64,000 bases of DNA, taken from assembly GCF_048323695.1 (NCBI RefSeq), contig NZ_JBLWFT010000003.1, positions 124,001 to 188,000 of the forward strand. The letters run 5' to 3'. The translations under genes and the position numbers were made by a program. This DNA is from Aquisalimonas sp007126095 (lineage in GTDB: Bacteria > Pseudomonadota > Gammaproteobacteria > Nitrococcales > Aquisalimonadaceae). Shown here one piece after another: positions 1-8,824 of this stretch (positions are counted from its first letter, which is position 1; every line of letters begins with the position of its first letter). The notes beneath the pieces are model-generated. The model was given only the letters and a program-made list of their open reading frames with translations. It did no database searches and was not told the DNA's origin.

Positions 1-392
1 CCGCACGCTTTGCCACTTCCGGCATCAACCTCGGCCTGTTCTGCAGCACGCCCGCCGTGGCGGTCAGCCGTGTGGTGCCGCGCAAGGCGGCACTGGAGAT
101 GCTGTTCACCGGCGATTTCGTGGACGCCGACGAAGCCCAGCGCATCGGGCTGGTGAACCATGTGGTCGACGATGATGCGCTGGCTGACACCGCGGACGCA
201 CTGGCCACGAAGATCGCCGCGAAGCCGCCGGAGGCGATCCAGGCGGGCAAGGCGCTGTTCTACCGTCAGTACGGAGCGGACCTGGCGGATGCGTATGCGG
301 ATGCTTCGCGGACCATGGCGTGCAACATGGATACGGATGCGGCGCGGGAAGGCGTGGATGCGTTTCTGGAGAAGCGCAAGCCGCGGTGGTGA
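1..392 (+). CDS. Enoyl-CoA hydratase/isomerase family protein, ECHDC3-like (5' end missing)
   Basis: This is the C-terminal part of a crotonase-superfamily protein, about 129 codons, read in frame from base 3; the start lies outside the window. The stretch GINLGLFCSTP, followed by a helix beginning AVSRVVPRKAALEMLFTG, is characteristic of the ECHDC3-like branch. The end (EGVDAFLEKRKPRW) is the usual crotonase C-terminus. Crotonases act on cytosolic acyl-CoA thioesters, but the oxyanion-hole region is missing here, so the reaction cannot be assigned. The gene converges on another crotonase at 582-1367, and palindromic repeats lie between them. Confidence 0.85.
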   Translation, partial: ARFATSGINLGLFCSTPAVAVSRVVPRKAALEMLFTGDFVDADEAQRIGLVNHVVDDDALADTADALATKIAAKPPEAIQAGKALFYRQYGADLADAYADASRTMACNMDTDAAREGVDAFLEKRKPRW

Positions 393-410
393 GACGGAGC
401 GAGCACAGGA

Positions 411-436
411 TGGTGGACCTGAAGGTCCACCCTACG
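411..436 (+). repeat. REP-like palindrome copy 1
   Basis: A 26-base unit containing the perfect hairpin GGTGGACCT-GA-AGGTCCACC, followed by CTACG. It lies between two convergent genes. The same unit recurs at 522-547 and 58950-58975 (inverted) and at 58872-58897 (direct). Confidence 0.85.
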
Positions 437-466
437 GCTGGGCCCGGGCGGTTACCCGACGCTGGA

Positions 467-492
467 TGGTGGACGTGAACGTCCACCCTACG
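467..492 (+). repeat. REP-like palindrome copy 2, with compensated stem change
   Basis: Same unit and orientation as copy 1, but the stem reads GGTGGACGT-GA-ACGTCCACC. One C-G pair has become G-C with both sides changed, so pairing is kept. This suggests that the hairpin itself is what is conserved. Confidence 0.82.
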
Positions 493-521
493 CCTTGATC
501 CCGATAGGTGCTTGAATCCGG

Positions 522-547
522 CGTAGGGTGGACCTTCAGGTCCACCA
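522..547 (-). repeat. REP-like palindrome copy 3, inverted
   Basis: Inverted copy of the 26-base unit, beginning CGTAGGGTGGACC. With copy 2 it forms a head-to-head pair separated by 29 bases, the arrangement of a REPIN. It also lies just downstream of the stop codon of the minus-strand crotonase. Confidence 0.83.
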
Positions 548-581
548 CCTCAAACCCGAACGCCGCGCCACCTGGATCCCC

Positions 582-1367
582 TCAACTGAAGCGGCTGAAA
601 TCCGGCTGCCGTTTCTCGAAGAACGCGGCCACCGCCTCCTGGTGCTCGTCCGAGACCAGACCCGCGGCGAACGACTCGCCCTCCGCGGCAATCACCTCCC
701 GCAACCGGTCGGTGTACGCCGCGCTGTTGATCAACCGCTTGGTCGCACGCAGCGCCTTCGGCGGCAGCGCAGCCAGGGCGCGGGCCTTGGCAAGCGCCGT
801 CTCGTCCAGTTCCGCATCGCTGCAGCTCAGGGAGACGATGCCCAGCTCCCGGGCACGCTCCCGATCGAAGGGCTCCCCCAGCAGCAGTGTGTGACTGGCC
901 CGCACCCGCCCCGCCAGCAGCGGCAGCACGTAGGACGACGCAAACTCCGGCACCAGCCCCAGGCGCGTGAACGGCAACGCGAACGATGCCGTCTCGCTGG
1001 CGGCGACCACGTCGCAATGCAGCAGCAGCGTGGTGCCAATGCCGACGGCATGACCGCGCACGGCGGCGACCACCGGCTTGTCGAAGTCGACCATGTCATC
1101 GATCAGCTTCATGGCCGGCGCCTTCTCGCCACTGGCCACCCGCTCGGCGGCCTTCGGACCGAAGTCCTGCAGGTCATTGCCGGCCGTGAAATGCTCACCC
1201 TCGGCCTTCAGCAGCACGGCGCGCACGTCGCCGTCCTGGCGCGCAGCGGCCATGGTCTCGCGGATCGAGTCGTACATCTCGCCGGTGAGCGCGTTGCGCT
1301 TGTCGGCGCGGTTGAGGGTAATGGTCAGCACGCCATCCTGGCGCTCGGTGACGATGGTACTGGTCAT
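582..1367 (-). CDS. Enoyl-CoA hydratase/isomerase, delta3-delta2-enoyl-CoA isomerase (ECI)-like
   Basis: A 261-residue crotonase. The ATG at 1367 follows a GGGGGAG ribosome site; a longer frame upstream lacks one. The oxyanion-hole motif EGEHFTAGNDLQDF and the segment GHAVGIGTTLLLHCD are present. The first hydratase glutamate (in the usual GGGCE motif) is replaced by threonine, whereas LGLVPE carries a Glu at the position used by enoyl-CoA isomerases. An isomerase that shifts double bonds in unsaturated acyl-CoA is therefore more likely than a hydratase. It is transcribed alone, with the aminotransferase terminator upstream and REP-like repeats downstream. Confidence 0.85.
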   Translation of the reverse strand: MTSTIVTERQDGVLTITLNRADKRNALTGEMYDSIRETMAAARQDGDVRAVLLKAEGEHFTAGNDLQDFGPKAAERVASGEKAPAMKLIDDMVDFDKPVVAAVRGHAVGIGTTLLLHCDVVAASETASFALPFTRLGLVPEFASSYVLPLLAGRVRASHTLLLGEPFDRERARELGIVSLSCSDAELDETALAKARALAALPPKALRATKRLINSAAYTDRLREVIAAEGESFAAGLVSDEHQEAVAAFFEKRQPDFSRFS

Positions 1368-1424
1368 TGGGCTCCCCCGGAGTCTGTGAAAAGCGGTGTC
1401 CGTACTATAGCGTATGGAAACGGG

Positions 1425-1462
1425 CAGAAAAGACAATCTCCGCCCCGGCGTCCGGGGCGGAG
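1425..1462 (-). terminator. Rho-independent terminator of the aminotransferase gene
   Basis: Perfect 11-bp stem CTCCGCCCCGG / CCGGGGCGGAG with a 3-base loop (1438-1462). Read leftwards it is followed by the T-rich tract ATTGTCTTTTCT. It lies 40 bases past the stop codon of the minus-strand gene at 1502-2713. Confidence 0.8.
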
Positions 1463-1501
1463 GTCATGGATAGCGCTAATGCAATCCGATCGGAACGACG
1501 G

Positions 1502-2713
1502 TCAGAAGTCCTGCTTGGCCAGCCACGGCACCATGCGTTCGAAAGCTTCCTCGATCTTGTCCAGCGACGTGGAGTAGCTGATCCGCAGCGAGTTGCTGCA
1601 GTGCTCGCCGAAGGCATCGCCCGGCACGGTGCATACGCCGGTCTCCTGCAGCATCCGCAGGCAGACCTGGTTGGCATTGGCCCCGTGGGGCAGGGATGGG
1701 AAGATGTAGAACGCCCCCTGTGGCCAGTAACCCGTGAGATGCGGCGTCTCACTCACCAGCTGCACCACGCGGTCCCGCCGCTGGGCGTACTCCTGCACCA
1801 TGTCATCGATGCAGCTGCGATCCCCCTTCAGGGCGGCGATGCCGGCCCACTGGGCCGGGGTGTTCGCCACAGTGGTGGTGAACATGTGATACCGGCGCAG
1901 TTTCTTGATCGCGCCCTGGCTGGAGATGATCCAGCCGATGCGCAGGCCCGCCATGCTGAACGTCTTGGAGAAGCTGCTCGCCACCATGACGTTGTCCAGG
2001 TCCATGGCGTGGCGCAGCACGCTGGGGTATTCCATGTCATCCAGCAGCAGGTGATCGTAAACCTCGTCGCTGAAGACGTAGACACCGCGGTAGGCCGCTT
2101 CCTGGCAGATGGCGTCGATGGTCTCCGCCGGGTAGACGGTGCCGGTGGGGTTGCTCGGCGAGTTCAGCACGATGCCGTAGGTGCGCATGCCGATGTTGTC
2201 GATCACTTCCTGCGGATCGAGCTGATGCCCGTGCTCGGCACGCGTGGGGATGTACTTCACCTCCCCGCCGTTCATGCGGATCAGCGGCGCGTACAGCAGG
2301 AACGTGGGATCCGTGACCAGGAACTGGCGCCCGGGCGCGGACGTGGCCGTGAGCGCGAGGTAGATTGCCTCGGTCGCACCAGCGGTGATCAGGATGTTGT
2401 CTTCAGTGATGGTCCGACCGTAGCGCTGGCTGTAGTACTCCGCCAGGGCCGTGAGCAGCTCGGGCAGGCCGGCGTCCATGGTGTAACCGGTATGCCCCTC
2501 CTCCAGCGCCTCGATGTACGCATCGATGATATGGCGCGGCGTGGGGAAGTTGGGCTGGCCGATGGACAGATGAATGACATCCTCCATGCTGGCGGCCATA
2601 TTGACCATCTTGCGAATGCCCGCAACGGGAATCGCGCGCAGCGCCGGGGCCCAGCTGGCGTCGCGAACATCGTCCAGGTCCTGTGCTTCGGTTTCGATCG
2701 GATTGACTGCCAT
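1502..2713 (-). CDS. Class I/II PLP-dependent aminotransferase
   Basis: 403 residues, a fold-type I aminotransferase of the aspartate/alanine aminotransferase group. The PLP lysine is K250 in SSFSKTFSMAGLRIGW. The cofactor motif NSPSNPTG is near residue 184, and SDEVYDHL near 215 holds the pyridine-nitrogen aspartate. The ATG at 2713 was chosen over an upstream start because GGAGGAGT precedes it. Cytosolic transamination of an amino acid with a 2-oxoacid is expected; the substrate cannot be read from sequence. It is monocistronic, with a strong terminator downstream and a divergent hydroxyacid dehydrogenase upstream that could act on 2-oxoacids. Confidence 0.9.
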   Translation of the reverse strand: MAVNPIETEAQDLDDVRDASWAPALRAIPVAGIRKMVNMAASMEDVIHLSIGQPNFPTPRHIIDAYIEALEEGHTGYTMDAGLPELLTALAEYYSQRYGRTITEDNILITAGATEAIYLALTATSAPGRQFLVTDPTFLLYAPLIRMNGGEVKYIPTRAEHGHQLDPQEVIDNIGMRTYGIVLNSPSNPTGTVYPAETIDAICQEAAYRGVYVFSDEVYDHLLLDDMEYPSVLRHAMDLDNVMVASSFSKTFSMAGLRIGWIISSQGAIKKLRRYHMFTTTVANTPAQWAGIAALKGDRSCIDDMVQEYAQRRDRVVQLVSETPHLTGYWPQGAFYIFPSLPHGANANQVCLRMLQETGVCTVPGDAFGEHCSNSLRISYSTSLDKIEEAFERMVPWLAKQDF

Positions 2714-2889
2714 GACTCCTCCACGTTGACAGCTGATGTGAGCACTGGGCCCTTGATGGGAACGGCGCCCGCCACGACGGGCGCTGCGCACGGATGCAGC
2801 CGGCTCCCATTCGGCGAGACTATGCCTCTGCGCGCTGGCGGGTCAAGCGCCCTGAAACAGGCGTGTGACGGGGCCTGCAAAGCGTTCGG

Positions 2890-2916
2890 TTGACGCTTCT
2901 CCACCCCCTGTATAAC
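2890..2916 (+). promoter_or_regulatory. Putative sigma-70 promoter of the hydroxyacid dehydrogenase
   Basis: TTGACG (2890-2895) and TATAAC (2911-2916), separated by 15 bases, about 75 bases before the start codon. Both hexamers match sigma-70 well, but the spacer is shorter than ideal, so the assignment is tentative. Confidence 0.4.
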
Positions 2917-2991
2917 GTCGCCGGAAGAACAGCGCATCCGGAGCACTGCATCCGCACGCGCTGGCCACCCGTGTTTCAATCGGAGTTCACC

Positions 2992-3969
2992 ATGGATCAG
3001 CCGGTCATCGCCGTTCTCACGGCGGAAGACGAATCCCTCCCTCCCGGGCTGGATGGCGTTGCGGATCAGGCCCGGCTGCTGCTCGCCAACGATCGCGAGA
3101 GCCTGGAACAGGCCCTGACACAGGCGGACATTCTGCTGGTCACCGATTTCCGCACCGAGATGCTCGCCGAGTGCTGGCACCTTGCCACCCGGCTGCGCTG
3201 GATCCACGCCACCAGCGCCGGCGTGGATGCGCTGATGTTCCCGGAGCTGCAGTCGAGCAGCATCCCGATCACCAACGCCCGGGGAATCTTCGACCGGCCC
3301 ATCGCCGAATTCGTGCTCGGCCTGGTCCTGGCCTTCGCCAAGGACCTGCCGGCCTCGGTGCGCTACCAGGATCAGCACCGCTGGCAGCACCGCGACACCG
3401 AAACGGTCAACGGCAAGCGCGCACTGATCATCGGCGCCGGCTCCATCGGCCGCCAGATCGGCCGGCTCCTGGCCGGCGTGGGCATGCAGGTGGACGCGGT
3501 CGCCCGCTCGGCTCGGCAGGACGACCCCGACTTCGGCCGCGTCCACGCCCAGGACACCCTGCTGGAGGAGCTCCCCGGGGCGGACTTCGTGGTGGTGGCC
3601 GCCCCGCTGACGGACGACACCCGCGGCCTGTTCAGCAACCAGGCGTTCGCCGCCATGAACCCAGACGCCCGCTTCATCAACATTGGCCGCGGCCCCATTG
3701 TCGACACCGACGCCCTGGTGGCCGCCCTGCGCACCGGTGCCATTGCCGGCGCCGGGCTGGACGTCTTCGAAGAGGAACCGCTACCGGCAGACCACCCCCT
3801 GTGGGCGTTCCCGCAGGCGATTCTCTCCGCACACATGGCCGGCGACGTCGTCGGCTGGCGCGAAGCGCTGACCAAGCAGTTCCTTGCGAACTTCCGCCGC
3901 TGGCAAGCCGGTGAACCACTGCACAATGTTGTCGACAAGGAGCGCGGTTACGTGCCGCCCACGAAGTAA
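2992..3969 (+). CDS. D-2-hydroxyacid dehydrogenase, NAD(P)-dependent
   Basis: 325 residues. The Rossmann motif GAGSIGRQIGRLLAGVG is in the middle, followed by NIGRGPIVDTDALV with the catalytic-domain arginine region, LDVFEEEPLPADHPLW with the conserved glutamate, and a late SAHMAGD with the catalytic histidine. This family reversibly reduces 2-oxoacids to D-2-hydroxyacids in the cytosol, as glyoxylate/hydroxypyruvate reductases do. The ATG at 2992 follows CGGAG; an upstream in-frame start at 2890 has no ribosome site and coincides with the promoter. The substrate is not resolved. Confidence 0.9.
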   Translation: MDQPVIAVLTAEDESLPPGLDGVADQARLLLANDRESLEQALTQADILLVTDFRTEMLAECWHLATRLRWIHATSAGVDALMFPELQSSSIPITNARGIFDRPIAEFVLGLVLAFAKDLPASVRYQDQHRWQHRDTETVNGKRALIIGAGSIGRQIGRLLAGVGMQVDAVARSARQDDPDFGRVHAQDTLLEELPGADFVVVAAPLTDDTRGLFSNQAFAAMNPDARFINIGRGPIVDTDALVAALRTGAIAGAGLDVFEEEPLPADHPLWAFPQAILSAHMAGDVVGWREALTKQFLANFRRWQAGEPLHNVVDKERGYVPPTK

Positions 3970-4126
3970 ACTGCCGGGCGTTTGCTGGACGTAACCGCAT
4001 TATCCATTCAACATGATTGAATACCCGCGTCACGGGCGACCAGGTGGCGGAGGCCGCACGGCTCCATGGCCACGCCTGGCAAAATGGCCCATGACGCCGA
4101 ATCCACGGAACACCGAGGGGGGCAGC

Positions 4127-5578
4127 ATGCTCGAATCGCCATTGCTCAAGAACTGCCGGGGCTACATCAACGGCCAGTGGCTGGACGCCGACAGCGGCAA
4201 GACCCTGACCGTTTACAACCCCGTGGACGGGGCGGCGCTGGGGCATGTGCCGGGGATGGGCCCCGAAGAGACCACCCGGGCCGTGGAAGCCGCGCGCGAG
4301 GCGCTCAAGACCCCCGCTACCATCGCCGAACGCCGGCGCTGGCTCGAGAACATCGTCAAGGCGCTGGAAGCGAACCGCGAGGAGCTGGGCCGTATCCTGT
4401 GCATGGAACACGGCAAGCCCTGGAAAGAGGCCCAGGGCGAAGTGGACTACGCGGCGGGCTTCTTCCGCTACTGCGCGGAAAACCTCGATGCCCTGGCGCC
4501 GCGGGAACTGGCCGAAAAGCCCCGCAACTGCAGCTGGACCATCCACTATCGCCCGGCCGGCGTCGTCGCGCTGGTGACGCCCTGGAACTTCCCCATCGGC
4601 ATGATCGCCAAGAAGCTCTCCGCGGCCATCGCTGCCGACTGCCCCAGTGTCATCAAGCCGTCGTCAAAGACGCCCCTGACCATGGTGGCGCTGTTCACCC
4701 TGCTGGACGAGGCGCTGGACATGCCGCCCGGCAAGGTGAATCTGGTCACCGGCTCGGCCGGACCGATCGGCGATACCCTCTGCGACCACCCCGACGTGCG
4801 GGTGCTCAGCTTCACCGGCTCCACGGAGGTCGGGCGCGAGCTGATCGAGCGCAGCGCGCCGCAGGTGAAGAAGCTCACCCTGGAACTGGGCGGCAACGCG
4901 CCGTTCATCGTGTTCGAGGACGCGGACCTGGATGCCGCCGCCGATAATCTGATCGGCAACAAGTTCCGCGGCGGTGGCCAGACCTGCGTGTGCGCCAACC
5001 GGGTCATGGTGCAGGAGAGCGTGGCCGAGGACTTCGCCGAGCGGGTTAAGCAACGCGCCGAGAAGTTGAAGGTGGGCGACGGCATGGAGCCGGACACCGA
5101 CATCGGCCCGCTCATCGATCGCAACGGCTATGAGAAGGTCCGCCGCCACCTCTCCGACGCACTGGACAAGGGCGCGAAACCCGTTCTCGGCGACGTACCC
5201 CCTTCCCTCGAGAACGACTGGGCCGGCTTCTTCCCGCCCACCATCGTGCTGGGCGTTACCGCGCAGATGGCGTGCTGGAAGGAAGAGACCTTCGGCCCGC
5301 TGGTGCCCGTGGCCACATTCAGCGACGAGGCGCAGGCCATCGAGATGGCCAATCAGACCGAGTTCGGGCTGGCGTCCTACCTGTTCACGGCGGACGACGC
5401 CCGGGCGCAGCGCGTCATCGCCGGCCTGGAATTCGCCCACGTAGGCCATAACACCGGCACCGGCCCGGCGCCGGAAGCGCCGTTCGGCGGCATGAAACAG
5501 TCTGGCTACGGCCGCGAGGGCGGTCTGGAAGGGCTGTTCGAGTTCATCGAGCCGCAGACGGTCCCGCGCGGCGCGTAA
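4127..5578 (+). CDS. gabD: NAD(P)-dependent succinate-semialdehyde dehydrogenase, GabD-like
   Basis: 483 residues, the usual length for GabD. TPWNFPIGMIAKKLSAAIAA near residue 150 is typical of succinate-semialdehyde dehydrogenases. The general base is E253 in LELGGN and the nucleophile is C287 in GGQTCVC. The C-terminal GMKQSGYGREGG is the family signature. It oxidises succinate semialdehyde to succinate, the second step of GABA degradation; a GabT-like aminotransferase lies at 7445-8710. The ATG at 4127 follows GAGGGGGGCAG. A strong hairpin lies directly downstream. Confidence 0.85.
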   Translation: MLESPLLKNCRGYINGQWLDADSGKTLTVYNPVDGAALGHVPGMGPEETTRAVEAAREALKTPATIAERRRWLENIVKALEANREELGRILCMEHGKPWKEAQGEVDYAAGFFRYCAENLDALAPRELAEKPRNCSWTIHYRPAGVVALVTPWNFPIGMIAKKLSAAIAADCPSVIKPSSKTPLTMVALFTLLDEALDMPPGKVNLVTGSAGPIGDTLCDHPDVRVLSFTGSTEVGRELIERSAPQVKKLTLELGGNAPFIVFEDADLDAAADNLIGNKFRGGGQTCVCANRVMVQESVAEDFAERVKQRAEKLKVGDGMEPDTDIGPLIDRNGYEKVRRHLSDALDKGAKPVLGDVPPSLENDWAGFFPPTIVLGVTAQMACWKEETFGPLVPVATFSDEAQAIEMANQTEFGLASYLFTADDARAQRVIAGLEFAHVGHNTGTGPAPEAPFGGMKQSGYGREGGLEGLFEFIEPQTVPRGA

Positions 5579-5586
5579 TCGGCAAC

Positions 5587-5617
5587 CCCGGCGGCGCCCT
5601 GCCCGGGCGCCGCCGGG
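5587..5617. terminator. Bidirectional hairpin between convergent genes
   Basis: Perfect 13-bp stem CCCGGCGGCGCCC / GGGCGCCGCCGGG with a 5-base loop, in the 81-base gap between gabD and the minus-strand carrier gene. A short T run (GTTT) follows on the plus strand. It is probably a shared terminator. Confidence 0.7.
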
Positions 5618-5659
5618 CGTCAGTTTGCGGTCGCACCATCGTGCGTGGCCGCCCCCCAG

Positions 5660-6592
5660 TCACTCCAGTATCAGGTGCAGCACCACGGAGACCGTGGCCA
5701 CGGCAATGACCGTGGAGACGAGGATCGCGGTGGACGCACCGGCCACGTTCACCTGGTAGCGCTGGGCGAGGACGTAGACGTTCGCCGCCACGGGCAGCGA
5801 GGCCATGATCACCAGCGCGGCCTGCCATGTGGGCGGCAGGCCGAACAATACCGTCGCACCCCACACCAGCGCCGGATGGACCACCAGCTTGAGGAAGACG
5901 ATGACGCCGGTGGCACCCACCTGCTCGCCCAGGGGCTGACGCGCCAGGGTGGCGCCCAGGGCGAACAGTGCCGCCGGTCCGGCAGCCGCGCCCAGCAACT
6001 CCAGGTAGGAGAACACCGGCCCCGGGATGGACACGGCGAAGGCACTCAGCAGCGTCCCGAACACCGAGGCGACGATGAGCGGGTTGCGGACCACGCCCTG
6101 AACCGCCGTGCGCACGGCCCGCATGAGGCTGCCACTGCCGCCCTTGTCCACCTCGATGATGGCCGTGGCAATGCCGATCATGATCGCGGTGTCCACCACG
6201 ATCACCACCGCGGCCGCCGGCGTCGCCTCGTTGCCGAGCGCCGCGATCACCAGCGGCAGGCCGACGAAGCCCACGTTGGCAAAACTGGCTGCCAGCGCCT
6301 GCACCGCGCGCCGCCCGGCGCCACCGCCGAACAGGGCGCGCATGAGCCAGTACGTCAGGACGAACAATGCCACCCCGGGCAACAGCCACGCCAGAAACAG
6401 CGCTGGGTCACCGAGATCCTCCACCGGCGCCTCGGCGATGCTGCTGATCAACAGCGCCGGCAGGGCGAAGAAGAAAACGAACTTGTTGAGCCCGGTGATG
6501 GTTTCACCGGGCATCAGCGGGGTGCGCCCCGCGATCATCCCGGTGAAGATCAGGGCGAAGAACGGCAGTGCGATGGTGAGAATGACGTCCAC
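5660..6592 (-). CDS. AEC (auxin efflux carrier) family transporter
   Basis: 310 residues and almost entirely hydrophobic, with about ten membrane segments. It starts MDVILTIALPFFALIFTGM, and the repeat segment ASFANVGFVGLPLV carries the Asn-x-Gly-Phe-x-Gly-Leu-Pro motif typical of the AEC family. Family members are inner-membrane exporters or importers of organic acids such as malate or malonate. Lying between GABA-shunt genes, it may move dicarboxylates, but this is inference. The closest upstream neighbour on the same strand is the methyltransferase at 6651, 58 bases away, so the two may be cotranscribed. Confidence 0.85.
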   Translation of the reverse strand: MDVILTIALPFFALIFTGMIAGRTPLMPGETITGLNKFVFFFALPALLISSIAEAPVEDLGDPALFLAWLLPGVALFVLTYWLMRALFGGGAGRRAVQALAASFANVGFVGLPLVIAALGNEATPAAAVVIVVDTAIMIGIATAIIEVDKGGSGSLMRAVRTAVQGVVRNPLIVASVFGTLLSAFAVSIPGPVFSYLELLGAAAGPAALFALGATLARQPLGEQVGATGVIVFLKLVVHPALVWGATVLFGLPPTWQAALVIMASLPVAANVYVLAQRYQVNVAGASTAILVSTVIAVATVSVVLHLILE

Positions 6593-6650
6593 GGTGGAGA
6601 CGTGCTCCGATCAGGCGACGGCCAAGCCGGCCAGCGGCGGGCGTGGGAGG

Positions 6651-7319
6651 TTACCGGCCCACGGCCGCCTTCGGCGCGTCATCCTGCTCGTCGGCGACAT
6701 CGCCGTTGCGGTAGTGCACCAGCTTCCAGTAGCCGAAGAGGTTCGCCTTGCGCACGGACAGGCGCTCGAAGCCCTCGTGCTGCGGCAGGGTGTCCAGATC
6801 CATGTCGGGGCGGAAACCGACCAGCTTGGACAGGGGTCGCAGCCCTTTCTCCAGGCCACGCAGCACGGGGTTGCGTGACGCGAAGTGATTGACGATGAGA
6901 ATGTCGCCGCCAGGCTTGCAGACCCGCCGCATTTCGCTGACCAGGCGGTCCGGATTCGGCACCACCGAGGCAACATACATGGCAACGACGCTGTCGAAGC
7001 TGTCGTCCGGGAAATCCAGTTCCTCAGCGTCCATGACCAGCAGGTCTTCCACCTGGCCCTCCGGGCACTCCTCCCGGGCGCGGACTTCCGCCTTCGCCAG
7101 CATCTCCGGCGAGATATCGATACCGACGATGCGCGTGCTCGGGTGATAGTCCGGCAGGGAAATCCCGGTACCCACGCCCACTTCCAGCACCCGCTGGCCC
7201 GGCTTCTCGTTCAGCGTCTCGATGGCGAAACGCCGCCCCTGCGCAAAGACCGGGCCGAAGACACGATCGTAGTGGTTGGCGTAACGGCGATACGCGTTGC
7301 GAATCGAAGCAAGATCCAT
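6651..7319 (-). CDS. SAM-dependent class I methyltransferase, PmtA-like
   Basis: 222 residues. The SAM-binding motif I is VLEVGVGTGISLPDY near residue 45, followed by VGIDISPEMLAKAE and a motif IV region (SVVAMYVASVVPNP). The N-terminus (IRNAYRRYANHYDRVFGPVF) and overall layout resemble the Rhodobacter-type phosphatidylethanolamine N-methyltransferase PmtA, which makes phosphatidylcholine. A ubiquinone/menaquinone-type (UbiE-like) or other small-molecule methyltransferase cannot be excluded. Confidence 0.75.
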   Translation of the reverse strand: MDLASIRNAYRRYANHYDRVFGPVFAQGRRFAIETLNEKPGQRVLEVGVGTGISLPDYHPSTRIVGIDISPEMLAKAEVRAREECPEGQVEDLLVMDAEELDFPDDSFDSVVAMYVASVVPNPDRLVSEMRRVCKPGGDILIVNHFASRNPVLRGLEKGLRPLSKLVGFRPDMDLDTLPQHEGFERLSVRKANLFGYWKLVHYRNGDVADEQDDAPKAAVGR

Positions 7320-7444
7320 GGGTCTCCGGTTCTCCTCGGTTTGCCTGGCAAACCCGTTCCATTCAGTTGCGACGGGCGGCGACGGGCCGACCCGGGATAC
7401 GGCGGGCCGGGGCAGCTCGCCCCGCCCCCACCGACTGGGGGATG

Positions 7445-8710
7445 CTACGCCGATGCCTTCAGCGCGTCAGCAAAGATGTTCACACCTTCGTCGATCTGAT
7501 CACCGCTGACGATCAACGGCGGCAGCCAGCGAATGATCTGGCCGCCATAGGCACCGCAGCGAATCATCACCAGGCCGCGCTTCTCCGCTTCCTGGAGAAT
7601 CCGCGCCGCACGCTCGCCGTCGGGGTTGCCGTCGGCATCGGCGATTTCCGTGCCGATCATCAGGCCCTTGCCACGCACGTCGACGATAGCCGGATTGTCG
7701 GCCTGAATCTCGTCCAGATGTTTGCGCAGCCGTTGCCCCTGCACGGCGGCATTCTCCACCAGATTCTCTTCAGCGTAGACTTCCAGAGTCGCCAGCGCCG
7801 CGGCACAGGCGACGGCGTTGCCGCCATAGGTGCCGCCCTGGGATCCGGGCCAGCCCTTTTCCATGATATCCGGCCGCGCCACCATGGCCGACAGCGGAAA
7901 CCCGCTGGCAAGCCCCTTGGCGCTGATCACCACGTCCGGCACCACGTCGAAGTGCTGGTGCCCCCAGAACAGGCCGCTGCGACCGTATCCCGCCTGCACC
8001 TCGTCCATCATCAGCAGGATGCCGTGACGATCGCAGATCTCGCGCAGACCCTTCATGAATTCGGTGTTCGCCGGCACGTAGCCCGCCTCGCCCTGGATGG
8101 GCTCGATCAGCATCGCGGCGGTCTCCGCCGGCGCCGACTGGGTATGCAGGATGTTGTCGAGCTCGCGCAGGCAGTGCTCGGTGGCGGTCTTCTCGTCCAT
8201 CCGCAGCCGGAAAGCATTGGGGAACGGCGCAACCACCACGCCACCCATGATGGGCTGAACCCCCGCACGCAGCCCCACGCTGGACGTGGTGGTGGACAGC
8301 GACCCCATGGTGCGGCCGTGAAAACAGCCCTGGAAGGTGATGATGTTCGGCCGCCCGGTGGCCTGCCGTGCGAGGCGGATGGAGGCCTCCACCGCTTCGG
8401 TGCCGGCGTTGGAGAAGAAGACCGACGTGAGTCCCTCGGGCATGCGCTCACCGAGCTTCTCCGCCATTTCCAGCAGGGGCGGGTGCTTCATGATGGCGTA
8501 CTGGCCGTGCACCAGCGTGGCCACCTGTTTCTGCGCCGCAGCCACCACCTTCGGATGACAGTGGCCGGTGCCCGTCACGCCGATGCCGGAGGTGAAGTCC
8601 ATGTAGCGCTGGCCGGACTCATCGTAGATATACATGCCTTCGGCACGGGCTGCGTTGATGCCGGAAGACTGTTTCATGAGGGGCGACAGCTGACCAGCGG
8701 CATTAGCCAT
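7445..8710 (-). CDS. gabT: Class III aminotransferase, 4-aminobutyrate transaminase-like
   Basis: 421 residues. PLP lysine K265 in ISAKGLASGFPLS, MMDEVQAGYGRSG near residue 234 and SNAGTEAVEASIRLAR near 100 are class III signatures. It transfers the omega-amino group to 2-oxoglutarate; GABA is the likely donor because a GabD-like dehydrogenase lies 2 kb away, although ornithine or other omega-amino acids are possible. The start follows a very strong AAGGAGG site. Just past the stop codon are two short GC hairpins (7408-7424 and 7425-7441) without a T tract. Confidence 0.85.
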   Translation of the reverse strand: MANAAGQLSPLMKQSSGINAARAEGMYIYDESGQRYMDFTSGIGVTGTGHCHPKVVAAAQKQVATLVHGQYAIMKHPPLLEMAEKLGERMPEGLTSVFFSNAGTEAVEASIRLARQATGRPNIITFQGCFHGRTMGSLSTTTSSVGLRAGVQPIMGGVVVAPFPNAFRLRMDEKTATEHCLRELDNILHTQSAPAETAAMLIEPIQGEAGYVPANTEFMKGLREICDRHGILLMMDEVQAGYGRSGLFWGHQHFDVVPDVVISAKGLASGFPLSAMVARPDIMEKGWPGSQGGTYGGNAVACAAALATLEVYAEENLVENAAVQGQRLRKHLDEIQADNPAIVDVRGKGLMIGTEIADADGNPDGERAARILQEAEKRGLVMIRCGAYGGQIIRWLPPLIVSGDQIDEGVNIFADALKASA

Positions 8711-8824
8711 GGTGAACCTCCTTGAATCGGAGAGAAAAATGAGTCAGTGAGTGTACACCCCGGTTTCGCGGGGCTTCAAACCGGCCCATGTGCGCGCAGA
8801 CCGCCGTGTGCGGCGCGCTGACGA

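Noticed and set aside
1404..1436. Promoter for the minus-strand crotonase (TATAGT with TTGTCT)
   Set aside because: The -10-like box is good, but the two hexamers are about 21 bases apart and the upstream one coincides with the T tract of the terminator.
7408..7441. Two small GC hairpins past gabT as a terminator
   Set aside because: The stems are only 5-6 bp and no T tract follows in the gabT direction. They are mentioned under the gene but not claimed.
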